This document shows positions 1-11,162 of a stretch of 64,000 bases of DNA, piece after piece. Position 1 is the first letter of the stretch. Each line of letters begins with the position of its first letter. Made by a program: the position numbers and the translations under genes. The notes below the pieces were generated by a model. That model did not search any database. It saw only the letters and a list, made by a program, of their open reading frames with translations, and had not been told where the DNA came from. This stretch comes from Xylogone sp. PMI_703 (taxonomy: Eukaryota; Ascomycota; Leotiomycetes): NCBI GenBank assembly GCA_021399445.1, contig JAJTUQ010000001.1:6820001-6884000 (forward strand), read 5' to 3'.

Positions 1-287
1 CGCGCAGTACGACGTAATATATACAATTACAGTATGCTGGTTGCGTTATATTAGGAAACCGGTGGCTGTATTCCTATGTACGGATAATTGCGATGCCAAT
101 ACTGCTACCAGATCATTTTAACTTTGTTGATGTTACTCCAATAATATGAGCCACTGGCGTACTGGCAGGTCCTACAGCAGAGTGCCAACCATAAATTTGG
201 GCGAGAGGGATTTTCGGATTTGTGTCAATGATGCCATGAAGAAAAATTGAGTATAACTTTGGTTGAATGTTAGTAACGAAATTATTA
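1..287. other. Intergenic segment at window edge
   Basis: AT-rich sequence downstream of the fumarylacetoacetase-like gene. No coding signal was seen; it probably holds that gene's 3' untranslated region. Confidence 0.4.
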
Positions 288-1829
288 TTATTGTGAAGCT
301 GGCACAATAATTCCACGGCAATCTCCAAAACCCAAAACAACATCATGTTCCGGACTCTCAGCCCCACACCATGCCGTCATGATAACTTCATCACCGTCTT
401 CAAGGTATCCAACTTCTGTTCCATTCTCGTATTTTAATTTTGCTGACCCTCCCTTTGTTGCCTCAAAGAGGCAGCCCAGTTCAAATTTCTCCCCGTTTTC
501 ATTTATGCCCTGAAGATCTTAGCAGTGGTTCTTTTGGGGATCGAAAGTTCCAGTGTTACATTGCCTGATATGGTTCCCGTTCCTATAAGATCACCTGTTT
601 CCAAGCCGCACATGCCTGAAGCGTGATGGGTCAACTGTTGATACGGATTCCAGTAGAGGTATTTCAAGTTACTGCTACAAAGGGGATATTCTATCCCGTT
701 TCCTGGTTTTTGATAATTAGGGATTAATTATTATAACCTATGGTGGCATAAACATACGGATGAGTTTCACAGATAGTTTAATGTCAAAATTGCCAGAGGT
801 TCTGTCTTTCCATACAAGATACTCGGCAGCTTGTGGGTTTCTAGTATGAGTCGAGGAGCAAGAAAACTGTTCTATTGCATCCATCGTCACAATCCAAGGA
901 GATATTGTTGTTGCGAATCCTAGATGATGATATTTGATCAGTAAGAATAAAACTTCGTGACATGAGTAACAGAAGTTTTACCTTTGGAAAGAAATGGACC
1001 AAGCGGAGGCATTTCGAAAACCTGGATGTCTCTAGTACTCCAATCGTTTAGCAGTACAAATCCAAAGATGTGGTCCTTTGCATTCTCAATTGTTATAGTT
1101 TGACCATAACCAATAGGTTGAGAAACGAAATAACCCATTTCTAGCTCAAAATCAAGACATCTAGATGCACTGTTGATTGGTCTCTTTGTATCCTGGTCGA
1201 TGAAGACTCCTACAGGTCGCTTAACTGGACATTCAGATACAACGACACTGGATACTCTTCCGTTATAGGCAAGTGGAATACTGAAAAAGTTCTGTGGAAT
1301 CTCTCCACCGATCATAGCAGCACACCGTGAAAGGGTTTAGTTCATTGAATCAGATAATTAATTTGATATTGGTTTGATTGCACTCACATTTGTCATATGC
1401 TCCAACGAGGATGTGAAGTCAGTGTATCCGCCGATTCGCATCGGTAGGTGCATTGTTACAGACTTTAGTGGCTCAAAGAAAGACTCAGGGATATTATGCA
1501 CCCGAAGGTCTTCGATTATTTTGGCCCGTACTTTGGTTCTGATCGCCGCTGATAAGGCCGCAAAAGTGTTGAGGCATGTCTCTTAAACGTCAACGGAGAG
1601 CTACTAGAACCAGAGAGTTTGCCTATCTTACCTTTGTAAGAGATTCACGCACGTCATCACTGAAATCATTTACATAACCTGCTAGACTATATTGTTGTAA
1701 ATCAAGGGCATGTTCTCCAATTGCGATTGCACATCTTTGTTTTGGATTTTCTTTTGTCGAGATGACTCCAAAAGGAATGTTTGCGAAAGAGAATGGAGAA
1801 TTTCGAGCTATTGTTGGTATGAACCCCAT
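288..1829 (-). CDS. Fumarylacetoacetase-like hydrolase, possibly inactive
   Basis: Resembles fumarylacetoacetate hydrolase, which makes fumarate and acetoacetate in the last step of tyrosine/homogentisate breakdown. The N-terminus (MGFIPTIARNSPFSFANIPFG) and the later blocks SSVVVS, LDFELEM, NDWSTRDIQ, GDLIGTGTISG and LEDGDEVIMTAWC follow the family in order over full length. The metal-binding acidic residues and the Glu of DGDEV are present. Five introns can be placed by eye; four have GT-AG borders. Two things are odd. The block that reads GYHGR in the human enzyme, with the catalytic His, reads AYNGR here. One intron near 1325 also lacks an AG at the expected acceptor (CACGG). Neighbouring cupin, FAD oxidase and EthD genes suggest an aromatic-metabolite context rather than housekeeping tyrosine catabolism. 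The family call is firm; the activity is doubtful. Confidence 0.85.
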
Positions 1830-2612
1830 AGTTTACTAAATATAGATGGGTAATCCTATGTGGCATCAATCCTACGAGAAAGTAATGTATATATAATGGT
1901 AGCCACTGGATCATGCTGGAGAATTGAGGCCTTGTAAAACCCCCACTACCAGAGAACTTCCTCTATTCTCAATAATGTCGCCGGAACCGATCAGGTTCTG
2001 CCATAGACAACTTAAAATAGCACGTTATTTAGATGGGAAGGCACCCAAATGGACTCCTTACAAGTCAAAGTTTAAAGTGGGTGCTCCATATCATCGAGGC
2101 CACACATCTTCGAGTAGAAGGCCAATCCATTGCCTTGTCAGAAAAATACTTATGTTATTCTTAGAGACTTCAAAGTATGGATGGATATTGTCTGGTGATA
2201 GCCCCTTGGCCATTACATACGCTCCATCTAAACCAGGTCATTTTAAACTGATTTTGGATTCTTAAACGTCACATATTCAACGGGGTCGGTAATAGATAGC
2301 CTCAGTTTAATCAAAATTGCGAATGGATCCTGTAAACCCTGAGGATAGCATGCCTCAAACTTGATTAGCAATGCACGGAAGCGGATGCAGTGCTTTCGGA
2401 TCCGTGTAAGTGACCCGACTCTTGATTACGTTTCGGTTCCGAAAGCTGGGCTTACGCGCGCAAGAAGATGCAAGCTGCGTGTTGAACAATCACCACCCTA
2501 GGTAGCTAGTGAGGAATCATAAGACCTTCATGATACCCGCCGGTTTTCGGATGCCTCTATCGATTGTTTCTAGATCCACCAAATTTAGCTAGTTTGAGAT
2601 TCATGTGTTAAA
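1830..2612. other. Spacer between divergent FAH-like and cupin genes
   Basis: Divergent promoter region. An open frame at 1924-2265 on the plus strand gives no recognisable protein. CGGATCCG at about 2397 is a CGG/CCG dyad of the kind Zn2Cys6 factors bind, but one occurrence is weak evidence. Confidence 0.4.
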
Positions 2613-3305
2613 ATGTCACTCTTTCCCAACCCTCGAAGAATTGTCACCGGCCATAACGCGAAAGGGGAGGCAATTGTATTAAAGGATAGCACAATACCGT
2701 GTGTCCCGACACCATACGGGGCGAATTTCGCGGTTCTATGGCAGACAACACAGTTTCCCGTGTCCAATGATGGGGATGATGACCCCATTGATGTCCGAAC
2801 GACCGATCTCAGCAATAAGAATGGAATCATTCTAAGAGTTGTAGATATACCTGCTCATACAGAAGTTAAGGTGTGCACGGCAACTTCAAACTTAAATTCA
2901 CACTTGGTTACTGAATATGAATGGATAGGACATGCTCTTTCACAGGACTGAGTCTCTAGATTTTGGCATATTGTTCGAAGGAGAGGTTACTTGGTTTGTC
3001 ACCTAATACTAAATGAGGTATGCCCCTATATTTTAACACTGCCTAGTCACTTGGACAATGGCGTACAGGTCCATATGAAGCCCGGGGATTTGTGCGTACA
3101 GCGGGGGACTATTCACGGTTGGACAACGGGCGACAGGCCATGTAGGATATACTTCGTTCTAGTAGGTAAGTAATTACCAGTACGATGAAACTTTCATTTC
3201 TCGGTGTTAATTAATGCAGCTGCAAACCCGGTAACTATAAATGGTAAGGTTCATGGAAGTGAAGGGTACGATAAATCTAAAGTGGAGTCTGGAGGAGCTT
3301 CCTAA
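2613..3305 (+). CDS. Cupin-domain protein
   Basis: Small single-domain cupin of the type common in fungal metabolite clusters; the specific reaction is unknown. The first exon begins MSLFPNPRRIVTGHNAKGEA. The beta-barrel motifs follow after splicing: TESLDFGILFEGEV, then NGVQVHMKPGDLCVQRGTIH, then RIYFVLVG. The PGD...QRGT.H part is the classical second cupin motif with its metal-binding His. In the first motif the usual HRT before ES is not clearly present in my splice model, so one metal ligand may be missing or an intron border wrong. The likely introns are near 2876-2949, 2996-3049 and 3168-3220. The C-terminal exon ends ESGGAS. The gene is transcribed away from the FAH-like gene, with about 780 bases between the starts. 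Confidence 0.8.
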
Positions 3306-3467
3306 ATTCAATAGCTACTCTTATTTTTCTCCTACTGCAAATTGTATATCCCAACTCGGTGAGATGCTTTCGGTGGTATTTACATAAGTTATCTAATAGC
3401 AATGCATCAATGCTGGATCCTCTCAAGTTAGCCCTACGATGTCAAAGAAGTAGGCATTCATATTTAC

Positions 3468-3810
3468 CTAACACAGCGATAATGAATACAGCAAGGCTTT
3501 CGGATGCAACATTTGAAGTGATGATATGCCCCTGAACCAGTACCTCGAATTAACCACGCTCCAGTGTTGGGGATATCTTGAGAATCCAATACTGCCATCT
3601 TATACTTGCTGGGATGACTGTAACCGCTCTGTACAGACCTGCCGGCCCCATACCCACTGTATATAGAATTACAAGCCATGGACTCCTTAAGCAAATCAGT
3701 TGTTCTGTATTTATTGCCTTATATTTCCATGATATATACAGTATTTCCTGTGGCAGTGAAATATCTAGGATAGCTTCGAAGCCTTCTGCAGGTGAGGCAT
3801 TCGAAGTGAT
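3468..3810 (-). pseudogene. Possible decayed membrane-protein fragment
   Basis: On the minus strand about 110 codons read as a coherent, partly hydrophobic protein (for example LRSPWLVILYTVGMGPAGLY and EVLVQGHIITSNVASESLAV). One in-frame TAA interrupts them, and a GTAAAT donor-like site lies at the end. There is no start codon and no recognised family. It may be a leftover of a multi-pass membrane protein, or chance. Confidence 0.3.
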
Positions 3811-4254
3811 CTAAACTTGGGACTAATTTTGGGAATAAGTTAATAGTGTATCACCAAAGTTAGGCAACTCTGGAGTTGGTCTCCATTGATGGAGAATCTC
3901 AATTGTGTGCACCATGAATTTGACAGTTCTTGATTAATGTAGTAGCAGAAGAAATTTGAGTAGTGTTTCTTTCATTCTTTTTTTTTGGTGCTAGGGATGG
4001 ACAATGGTAGTGATGGCTATCTAGACAAATCCAGATTTATATTCAATCATGCATACTGAAGGAGTGATTCTTGTGATTCTTATTGTATAATTGTTTAAAA
4101 GTTACCAAGAACTGTGCGAGTGAGGAAAATTGAAACAGAATATTTACAAATATCATTCCATTACTGTAAAAATATGATCATATGTGGCTCTCTTCGTCAC
4201 TCCCGTATTAATTTCCAATGTCTTGACAATGATGACAAAGATAAACCCTCCATA
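3811..4254. other. Intergenic segment
   Basis: AT-rich stretch downstream of the minus-strand FAD oxidoreductase. It includes an 11-base T run near 3979. No gene seen. Confidence 0.4.
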
Positions 4255-6003
4255 TTATTTAGAAGAACGAAGATAACCTGGACGTAACTTACTAAATACG
4301 GCTTGGGGGTCGTACTTCTTGCTGATTTCCAATAATCTTGTCAGATTCTTCTCCCCATAGCCCTTAAAGGGTTGCTGCTCAGGTGCAGCATAATTCAGGT
4401 ACATATACTTGTGAAACGTGCCTCGAGAAGTAGCAGCAGCTTCAATGAGCTTCAAACAATTTGCCATCAACTTTGTTATTACCTCATCGTCCTCAATATT
4501 GTTCCAGCGCCAAAGAAGAGCTACCACTATATCAATGGGATGCATTAGCTAGAGTCCAATAAAATAAAATAAGAGTCATAGCTGCGTAGATATGTCTCGC
4601 AAAACACGAAGTGCATTTACCTAGTAGAGGGCCATCTTCTGGAGATATACCAAGCGTATTTCCGATTTCATCCTTGGGAAGCATTGCTGGAGTTAATGGC
4701 TGGAAATCGAGTATAGGTAGAAAACCGGGGATATTCTTATGTGGTTCAATCTGTTCTTTGAAAACTTTCATGATCGCCTTCATCGTGGTGAGATCACTTT
4801 TGATTGTCTGAGATGTGGTCTTCATTCTAGGTCGCTACGGTGTTAGTACTAGAGTCTAGAAAGAGATATATTATGGCCCCACTGTACCTTAGACCAGTTG
4901 GATTATTATCATTCATCGCCTTGGCAACTTTTGACAACGAAGTGATAGATGTCGTTGAAGCAATATGAGGTATTTGCTTAAATTCGTCAAAGATTGGAGG
5001 ATCTTCCTCGGGTTTACCGTGGGAAAGGAATGCCATATCCAAGTAGTCTCCCATTTCTTGAATATACATGGTCATCGTAAATGCTTCAGCATATTCATCA
5101 TTGCTGGTCCTATTGAAATTGTCCAAGGCCGCCAGCACAGCGTCTCCATGCTGACTTGCGTATTGTCTAGCCCCGGCCCACATATTACCTTGGTCAAAAG
5201 CGTCAAATTCGAATTTGGTCACAATTCCAAAATTCTTTCCTGCACCTCTCATGGCCCAGAAAAGATCCGGATGTGAGTCGCGGGTAACTCGGGCAATTTG
5301 TCCATTTGGGAGTACCATCTAGCGTGATGTTAATTAAGGGGCTCTTTTCGAAGGAGAAAAGAAGGGAAGAGCAGACCTCATAGCTTTTGATACTGTCACA
5401 AGCAAGACCTTTCCTGGTAGAGAAAAAAGAAATACCTCCTAGGTGATCTAGGTTATTATTGCTTCGTGGATTAGAAACCAGTTCTTTCTTACCTCCAAGT
5501 GACAAACCACCAACTCCAACGAATCCCACGCGACCTCCAACAATTGAAATGCCGGATTTATCTAGCTCAGTGTATACATCTTGCCACCTACATCCAGCAC
5601 CCACTAGCACCGACTTACGATCTTTGGAGATAGTAATATCCTTGAAGCGACTTAGGTCAATAGTGATACCGCCTTCAATATTAGCTGCCTCCGCATACGT
5701 CCCGCATCCACCTGCCTTGACAGCAAAAGGAATTTTATTCTCTAATGCGATGTTAAGAGCGGTAGCGACTTCGGAAGTCGTAGCAGGGAGGACACGGCAG
5801 GTTGGGGCAAGCATAGCAGCCTGTTGGAGGAAGTAGAAGCCCGTTCCATATTCACCTAGATCTGAAGGTTCTTCCCCTTGAAGGAATACATTTTCAGACC
5901 CTAGTTTTTCACCAAGAATTCCAACCTATAGTAAGTCAGATTATCTTTAATAAACTATGTAACGAAGTATTCAAACAGTTGTTATCTTATCCCGGCTGGT
6001 CAT
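4255..6003 (-). CDS. FAD-linked oxidoreductase, berberine-bridge type
   Basis: FAD_binding_4 plus BBE-type oxidoreductase of the class that performs oxidations and ring closures in fungal secondary metabolism. The FAD domain runs PTCRVLPATTSEVATAL, then KAGGCGTYAEAANIEGGITI, then VGVGGLSLGG, GLACDSIKSYE and SHPDLFWAMRGAGKNFGIVT. The C-terminal BBE segment ends NYAAPEQQPFKGYGEKNLTR...YDPQAVFSKLRPGY. Five introns give one open protein of roughly 480 residues. The one near 4545 must use the acceptor ...GATATAG to stay in frame. The first exon (MTSRDKITT) is the least certain. There is no signal peptide, so it may be cytosolic. The His usual in GGH, which carries the FAD covalently, is replaced by Cys (GGC). 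Confidence 0.88.
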
Positions 6004-6652
6004 TTTGAGTAGAATAGATATGTGTATCAGGGTAGGATGAAGTATTGGATAATTAAAATATTCGGGAGTAAGCCTTATGGTCAGAATTAAAATGGAAGTT
6101 AGGAAGCTGAGCTCCGACTGCACAACAGTGTCTTTTTGTATTATGTTTGTCTTTAACTGTTGGCACTGTTGGCCCGTTCCAGTCCTCACTTACTACTGAA
6201 CCAAGTGACTAATAGCATCCCAGTAAATCCAAAATCTAGACACGGAACCAATCAAGCCAATAAAGATGATCATGAGAAGGCGATGGTAGAATGCACCAAA
6301 TTATGTTAGAGTTTTTTTGTGTGAGATTCTGCCCAACTACAAAACTCGGATCCGAAAGGAACGAGAATTTCGCTTCCGATAAAGACATCTGGAGCACAAT
6401 GCATATGCGTGACCCCTAATTATTAAGTCTCCATACATCAAAACTAAAAGTATGGGGATAGCGTAGATTCCCCACGCATCTAAAAGGCGGGGTAGACTCT
6501 AAGTACTAGGCTTAGCATATAATATTCAGATATATAAGACGTCGTAACTCCAGCAATTTATGCCACCAGATCTTAAAACTTTTCTAGCACAACTTTTCTA
6601 TCCGGCTAATCATCTGTCTGTCATATAAAATCCATACCAAGAGGCCATTGAA
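6004..6652. other. Divergent promoter region
   Basis: Lies between the FAD oxidoreductase and the EthD gene, which are transcribed apart. It contains CGGATCCG near 6349 and no convincing ORF. Shared regulation of the two genes is plausible. Confidence 0.4.
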
Positions 6653-7222
6653 ATGGAATCCCACTGTAAGCTCGCTATTTTAGGCAGAAAGAACCCGAAG
6701 CTTTCTTATGAAGAGTGGCACAGATAGTAAGTTTCACCTCATGCAGCAATGTCTTTCTAATTCATATAGCTGGTCGGAAGAACATCCTAAGCTCTGGCTC
6801 TCTGTACCTATTGTGAAAGAAAAAATAATCAAATACTCACAAGTACGCACACATGCTCCACTCAATAAGAACTAGTAGCAAGGGCCAAATTTCTAATCTT
6901 ATCATCCAGTATCACGGAAATGAAAATGATAGCAAGACCCTTGCGGGTCTTGGCCTTCCAGTGGCGTCATATGATTGCATCGTCACTATCGTTACTAGAA
7001 ATTTTGAAGACTTAATGAGTGTAGGTGTTCTCTACCTACATGAGCTTCGTGAATAACCTATTGCTGACACAATTCAAGGTGTTCAATGATCCGGAATATC
7101 AGCGGGTTGTTGTCCCTGATGAGGAATACTTATTTGACCGACCTAACTGCAATATGTTGATTGGGTATGACATTGACAAAATGATTGACGGTAAAATTTT
7201 ACCAGGAGTACTGCCTAAGTAA
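6653..7222 (+). CDS. EthD-domain protein
   Basis: Small EthD-fold (dimeric alpha/beta barrel) protein. Fungal members act as dehydratases, decarboxylases or cyclase-like helpers in aromatic polyketide pathways; the substrate here is unknown. The spliced protein starts MESHCKLAILGRKNPKLSYE. It then has EEWHRYWSEEHPKLWLS with the conserved H..YW..EHP block, then LAGLGLPVASYDC, and ends with the hallmark VFNDPEYQRVVVPDEEYLFD. Three introns are likely: after HRY, after KYSQ (GTACGC...AGCAAG) and after EDLMS (GTAGGT...TTCAAG). The length, about 130 residues, is normal for the family. Confidence 0.83.
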
Positions 7223-8120
7223 ACTGGAGGGAATTGTAGCAATCAACCTGAGTTATAAAGATAGCAAAAGAATGAAAATGTAGTTAACATTCCAATAGCT
7301 ACGGCAACTTATGTTTCTATGCAAATAATTACAAAGTTGTTACTACTCATATTGCCTTTATTACTTATCCGGCTTGTCGGAACCTGCGGGTTCCGATATA
7401 CTGTATCTACAGCTATATTTATCGTGGGAAAATACATGGTAGGGCACGAAGAGAAGTGAATAGTGAATATCGTAATCGGCCCATGTTGAATGGGTCTGAA
7501 AGAGTTGTATGACAGTATATAATCGTTTCTACAGTTGGTATGTGGTGTTGGGAAGCTATTCACGTAATGGCTTACGCCTTTACGTATATCGCGTATCCAC
7601 CGGTTCTGACACCGCCTTTGTTAGGTTGAATATAATCTGCGCATTGGGCGATATTTTTACATAAACAGGAGATATTTTAGGCCAACTTTCCTTTAAATAT
7701 AAGTATATAATATGAGCAGTTATCCTGCTAAAGTATAGAGCTATAGCTAGCTAAACAGCTTTTGCCTGTGGGGCGCTTGAGGATTGTGGGCTGAGTTTGA
7801 AAGATATGCTTCGGAAATTCTCTGTATAACAAACCGCATTCGGTAATTTGAGCTTACAACTGTGACCTTTACCAAAGGCAATGAATATTATCCTTGCTCA
7901 TGACAATAGCTGAATTGCATGTAACATGTATCTCAAAGAAGCCATTGGATTTCGGCTTAGAGGTGTGCTCGGCACGCACACCGAAAATGCGGGGGACCCG
8001 AAGATTGCGGGGAACCCCGAGCTGGTTCCGAGACTATAAATCATAGTGAAATCCTCATTCGGATCCGGCTCCCTTGATGATCCTCTGAACTCTCCTTGAA
8101 TAATTCTACCAACACAAACC
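7223..8120. other. Intergenic segment
   Basis: AT-rich spacer and the presumed promoter of the AlcR-like regulator. No coding signal. Confidence 0.4.
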
Positions 8121-10656
8121 ATGATACAGGCAGACGATCCAGAGGCCAATATGCGCCGTCTTCAGCCTCGCCGGAAACAGTTTTCCAGCTGCGATCTGTG
8201 CCGCAAGTCTCGGATCGCTTGCGACGCATCAAAGCTCATAGATACGCAGCTGCATCAAATGCCAGGCGCTAGTTCAAGCAGCATCGCCATCATGCCAGCT
8301 GTAAGATGCACAAACTGTTCAAAACGTTCAATAGATTGTACATATGAGGCAAGTCCTAAGCGATCTCCCACGGCCTCCAACAATGCGCTCCCCGTTCTTT
8401 TCGACTCAGCACCGTTGGTCCGTTGCTGATCTTCCACCAGTGGATTCGGACCCGCGTAGGCAGAAGCAGAGATATAGCTAGTGTGCGTCATACAAGGTCA
8501 AGGGCTGTCAAACGCAGGGCCTTACGCTCCACTACTAGCACTCTCTTTGAACCAAGTGAGAGCGGCGTGCAGCAAGAGCTTACCGACGGCTCGGAAACGT
8601 TTCACTCTGTTGCCTTCGATTTAACGGAGACTATCCAAGATAGCTCAATGCGGTTCGTGCTCCTCTTTCAAATCTCCATAGGCCAATCCCATCATTCAAG
8701 CTGCGAAACAGGAACCCAGGCAAAACTAATATCTTTCAGCCAAATATACGCATCTTCCCGAATTCCTCCACGAATCGAGGCTCTAACATTACATTCTCAG
8801 TTATGGAAGGCCTTCTCTCAGGTCTTTGAGCCGGTCCTAGCACTGTGGATCAATCCTGATTGTAGCCCGTACAGAGTTTCATCACACGTAAGGAAAATGC
8901 CTCAAACTATCCCAAGGCGGGATTTTAAATCTTAATAACGAGCTAATGTCAAAATTAGATACCTTGTAAACATATTACACAACTAGCCGCGATACTAGAT
9001 CAGCGCAGCTGTGAATGTTGGCTGGCGCGACACTCTCACGATGAAGCTCCGCATATATGCATAAAGGATGACCCTATCATCAACCAGGCACTTGTAGCAG
9101 CGGTGCATGCATTCTCGTTAAGGTGGTTGCCTTTGATCACTAACCAGACCTGGAACACAAAACAGCTTGTCGTGCTTGGCCGACATCTCTGGGAGAACGC
9201 CAGATCTAAGATATTGCAAGTGTTAGATAGACCTAGTTATAAGTCCGTTCTTGCGTTGTATTTGTTTGGTTTGACTCCTACTTTACCAGACAGCTCTGAA
9301 AATGGGGCGCTCAACGGGGTCATTGGCGAAGTGAGTGTAGATATGGCTCTCCGTCAGTTCCATAGTCTCAGAGTCAAACGGCAAGATTTAAAATTCTCTG
9401 GCGCTTCTATAGCATCACAAGAACCGGGCGCAGCTCCGGATTCCTTAAATGTTGAAGCCAGATTTGATGACAGCTTTATTGAAGCCGAAAGTGCCATGTA
9501 CTGGAGTGGAGTTGTATTCGATACTTCAGCATCATTAACCAGAGGCCGCCCTCCAATCCTATGCAGTGGTGTTCTAGGCTTTGAGAAAGAACCTGTCTTC
9601 CGCTTAGTTAAAGCACGCGTGCAAGTCTTCCATGTGAACACGGAGGACTGGAGAAGAAATGGCTTTGTCCCTACAGACGATAGTGTGTTATCAATTGTCC
9701 AGCGTGCATCCACCTGGAAAGGATACGTTTGGAAGACTATTGCGCTGCTAAGGGAGGCAATAAACTACGGGCATGGAGACGCTGTTATCACTAGGACGCA
9801 AAAGCTGATTGTTGAAGCACTGGATCAGTATGATCAGACATTCGAACCACTTATGCATACCTGTGAGAAGAATATCTTATTTATGTGCAAGGAAGCTCAG
9901 TTAAGCTGGTGTACGTCAGTATTGCTTTAATTCTTCTTTCAAGCAGGCTCGTTATTGTTTCGTTCATCCTTACTGATATATCTTAAACCTAGACCTCCTC
10001 AAACTCCATTACAATATGGGATTACTATTACTCTGCAATGTAGTAGAAACTTTAGGGGAGAGAGGCCTAATACCTAATTTTGAAACCCTTCAGAGAGAAT
10101 CAGTTCATGCTGTATTCAGCGTTATTGGATTTGGTCTAACATGCCACGTGCCTCTAGACGAATCTTCATGCGAAGGTAATGGGGGAGGCTTGACGTCTCT
10201 TATAAGCCTAGATCCCTATCCGCATCACGTCGTTGCAGCACTTGAGCTTGCAGTGAATGTCTTGTTAAAATACCCTAATCTAGGGACGGTAAGCCTCAAT
10301 GCAATCTATAACCCATGTAGAACAGCATGGAAGGCTATGGAAGAACTTCCTCAATGCTCTGCTTCCCTTCAGAGTGCAAAAGTTGACTTAGACCGAAAGC
10401 TGAGGCTTTTGGATATCGTTCTTCCACATTCTGGTTTGTATTATTTAATCTCTTGTAAATTGAAAGTGGCCTAACACTACTCACAGATGAGTTCGACCAG
10501 GGCATTTCTAACTCAGCTGATAGAACTGATAATGTGCTCAATGGTGATCTCGGCGAAGTATCTGCTTCAGATATCTGTCTATCGGGTGTTGAAGCTTTGA
10601 AGGAGACACTATTCTCACCTATCAGTGAATTACCTCATCAACGCTTACTCGTTTAA
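8121..10656 (+). CDS. AlcR-like Zn2Cys6 transcription factor
   Basis: Nuclear DNA-binding regulator. The N-terminus has the binuclear cluster CDLCRKSRIACD ... CTNCSKRSIDCTYE. A basic block RRLQPRRKQ precedes it. The third and fourth cysteines are 28 residues apart, far more than the 5-10 of most Gal4-type clusters, in the manner of AlcR with its long asymmetric loop. The middle region (WKGYVWKTIALLREAINYGH) and the C-terminal part (QRESVHAV, then LISLDPYPHHVVAALELAVN) also fit the AlcR-like group. Several introns are needed: GTTCTT...CACCAG near 8394, GTAAGG...ACTAG near 8888-8985, one near 9912 and one near 10430. It may control the neighbouring tailoring genes; that is inference from position. 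Confidence 0.8.
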
Positions 10657-11162
10657 GCCTGTCAAACGTAAATCTACCATAACAAGAATATCTTGATACA
10701 TAAATTGGGCTATGGGGTTGCCTATTGACCAATGGTGCGGTTGGTGTGTGGGATAAAGCACATTCAACTAATACGTGTAGAGCTACCTAGATCTAGGGCA
10801 ATCAAACGCTACTGGAAGTATCAGTAGCGCAAAAACGTACAAATGCGGATAGAGTATTGCACTCTGCATACGTATCAAGCTGAATCAGGTGTGTGGATAG
10901 AGCTGAAATTGAATTAGGACGTGACTTAAGGTGCTTTGCGCGCTTGATGAGAGACCAGTGATTTGCAAGCTTCCCAGCATATATGTACACACCGATCAGT
11001 GTCTATACTCCTATAACGTGTAGCACAATGTAAATAAACCGATCAGATTGAATATAATCAAATCTGTGCGGACTTTGTTCGAATTCGCGAACCCGCTCAA
11101 TATACTTCGGTCTTGTCCAATGCTTAGCTTGATAGATCTTGATAATCGAAGTGTCACATATC
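10657..11162. other. Spacer between two convergent regulator genes
   Basis: Terminator region shared by two convergent Zn2Cys6 genes. No ORF of note. Confidence 0.45.
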
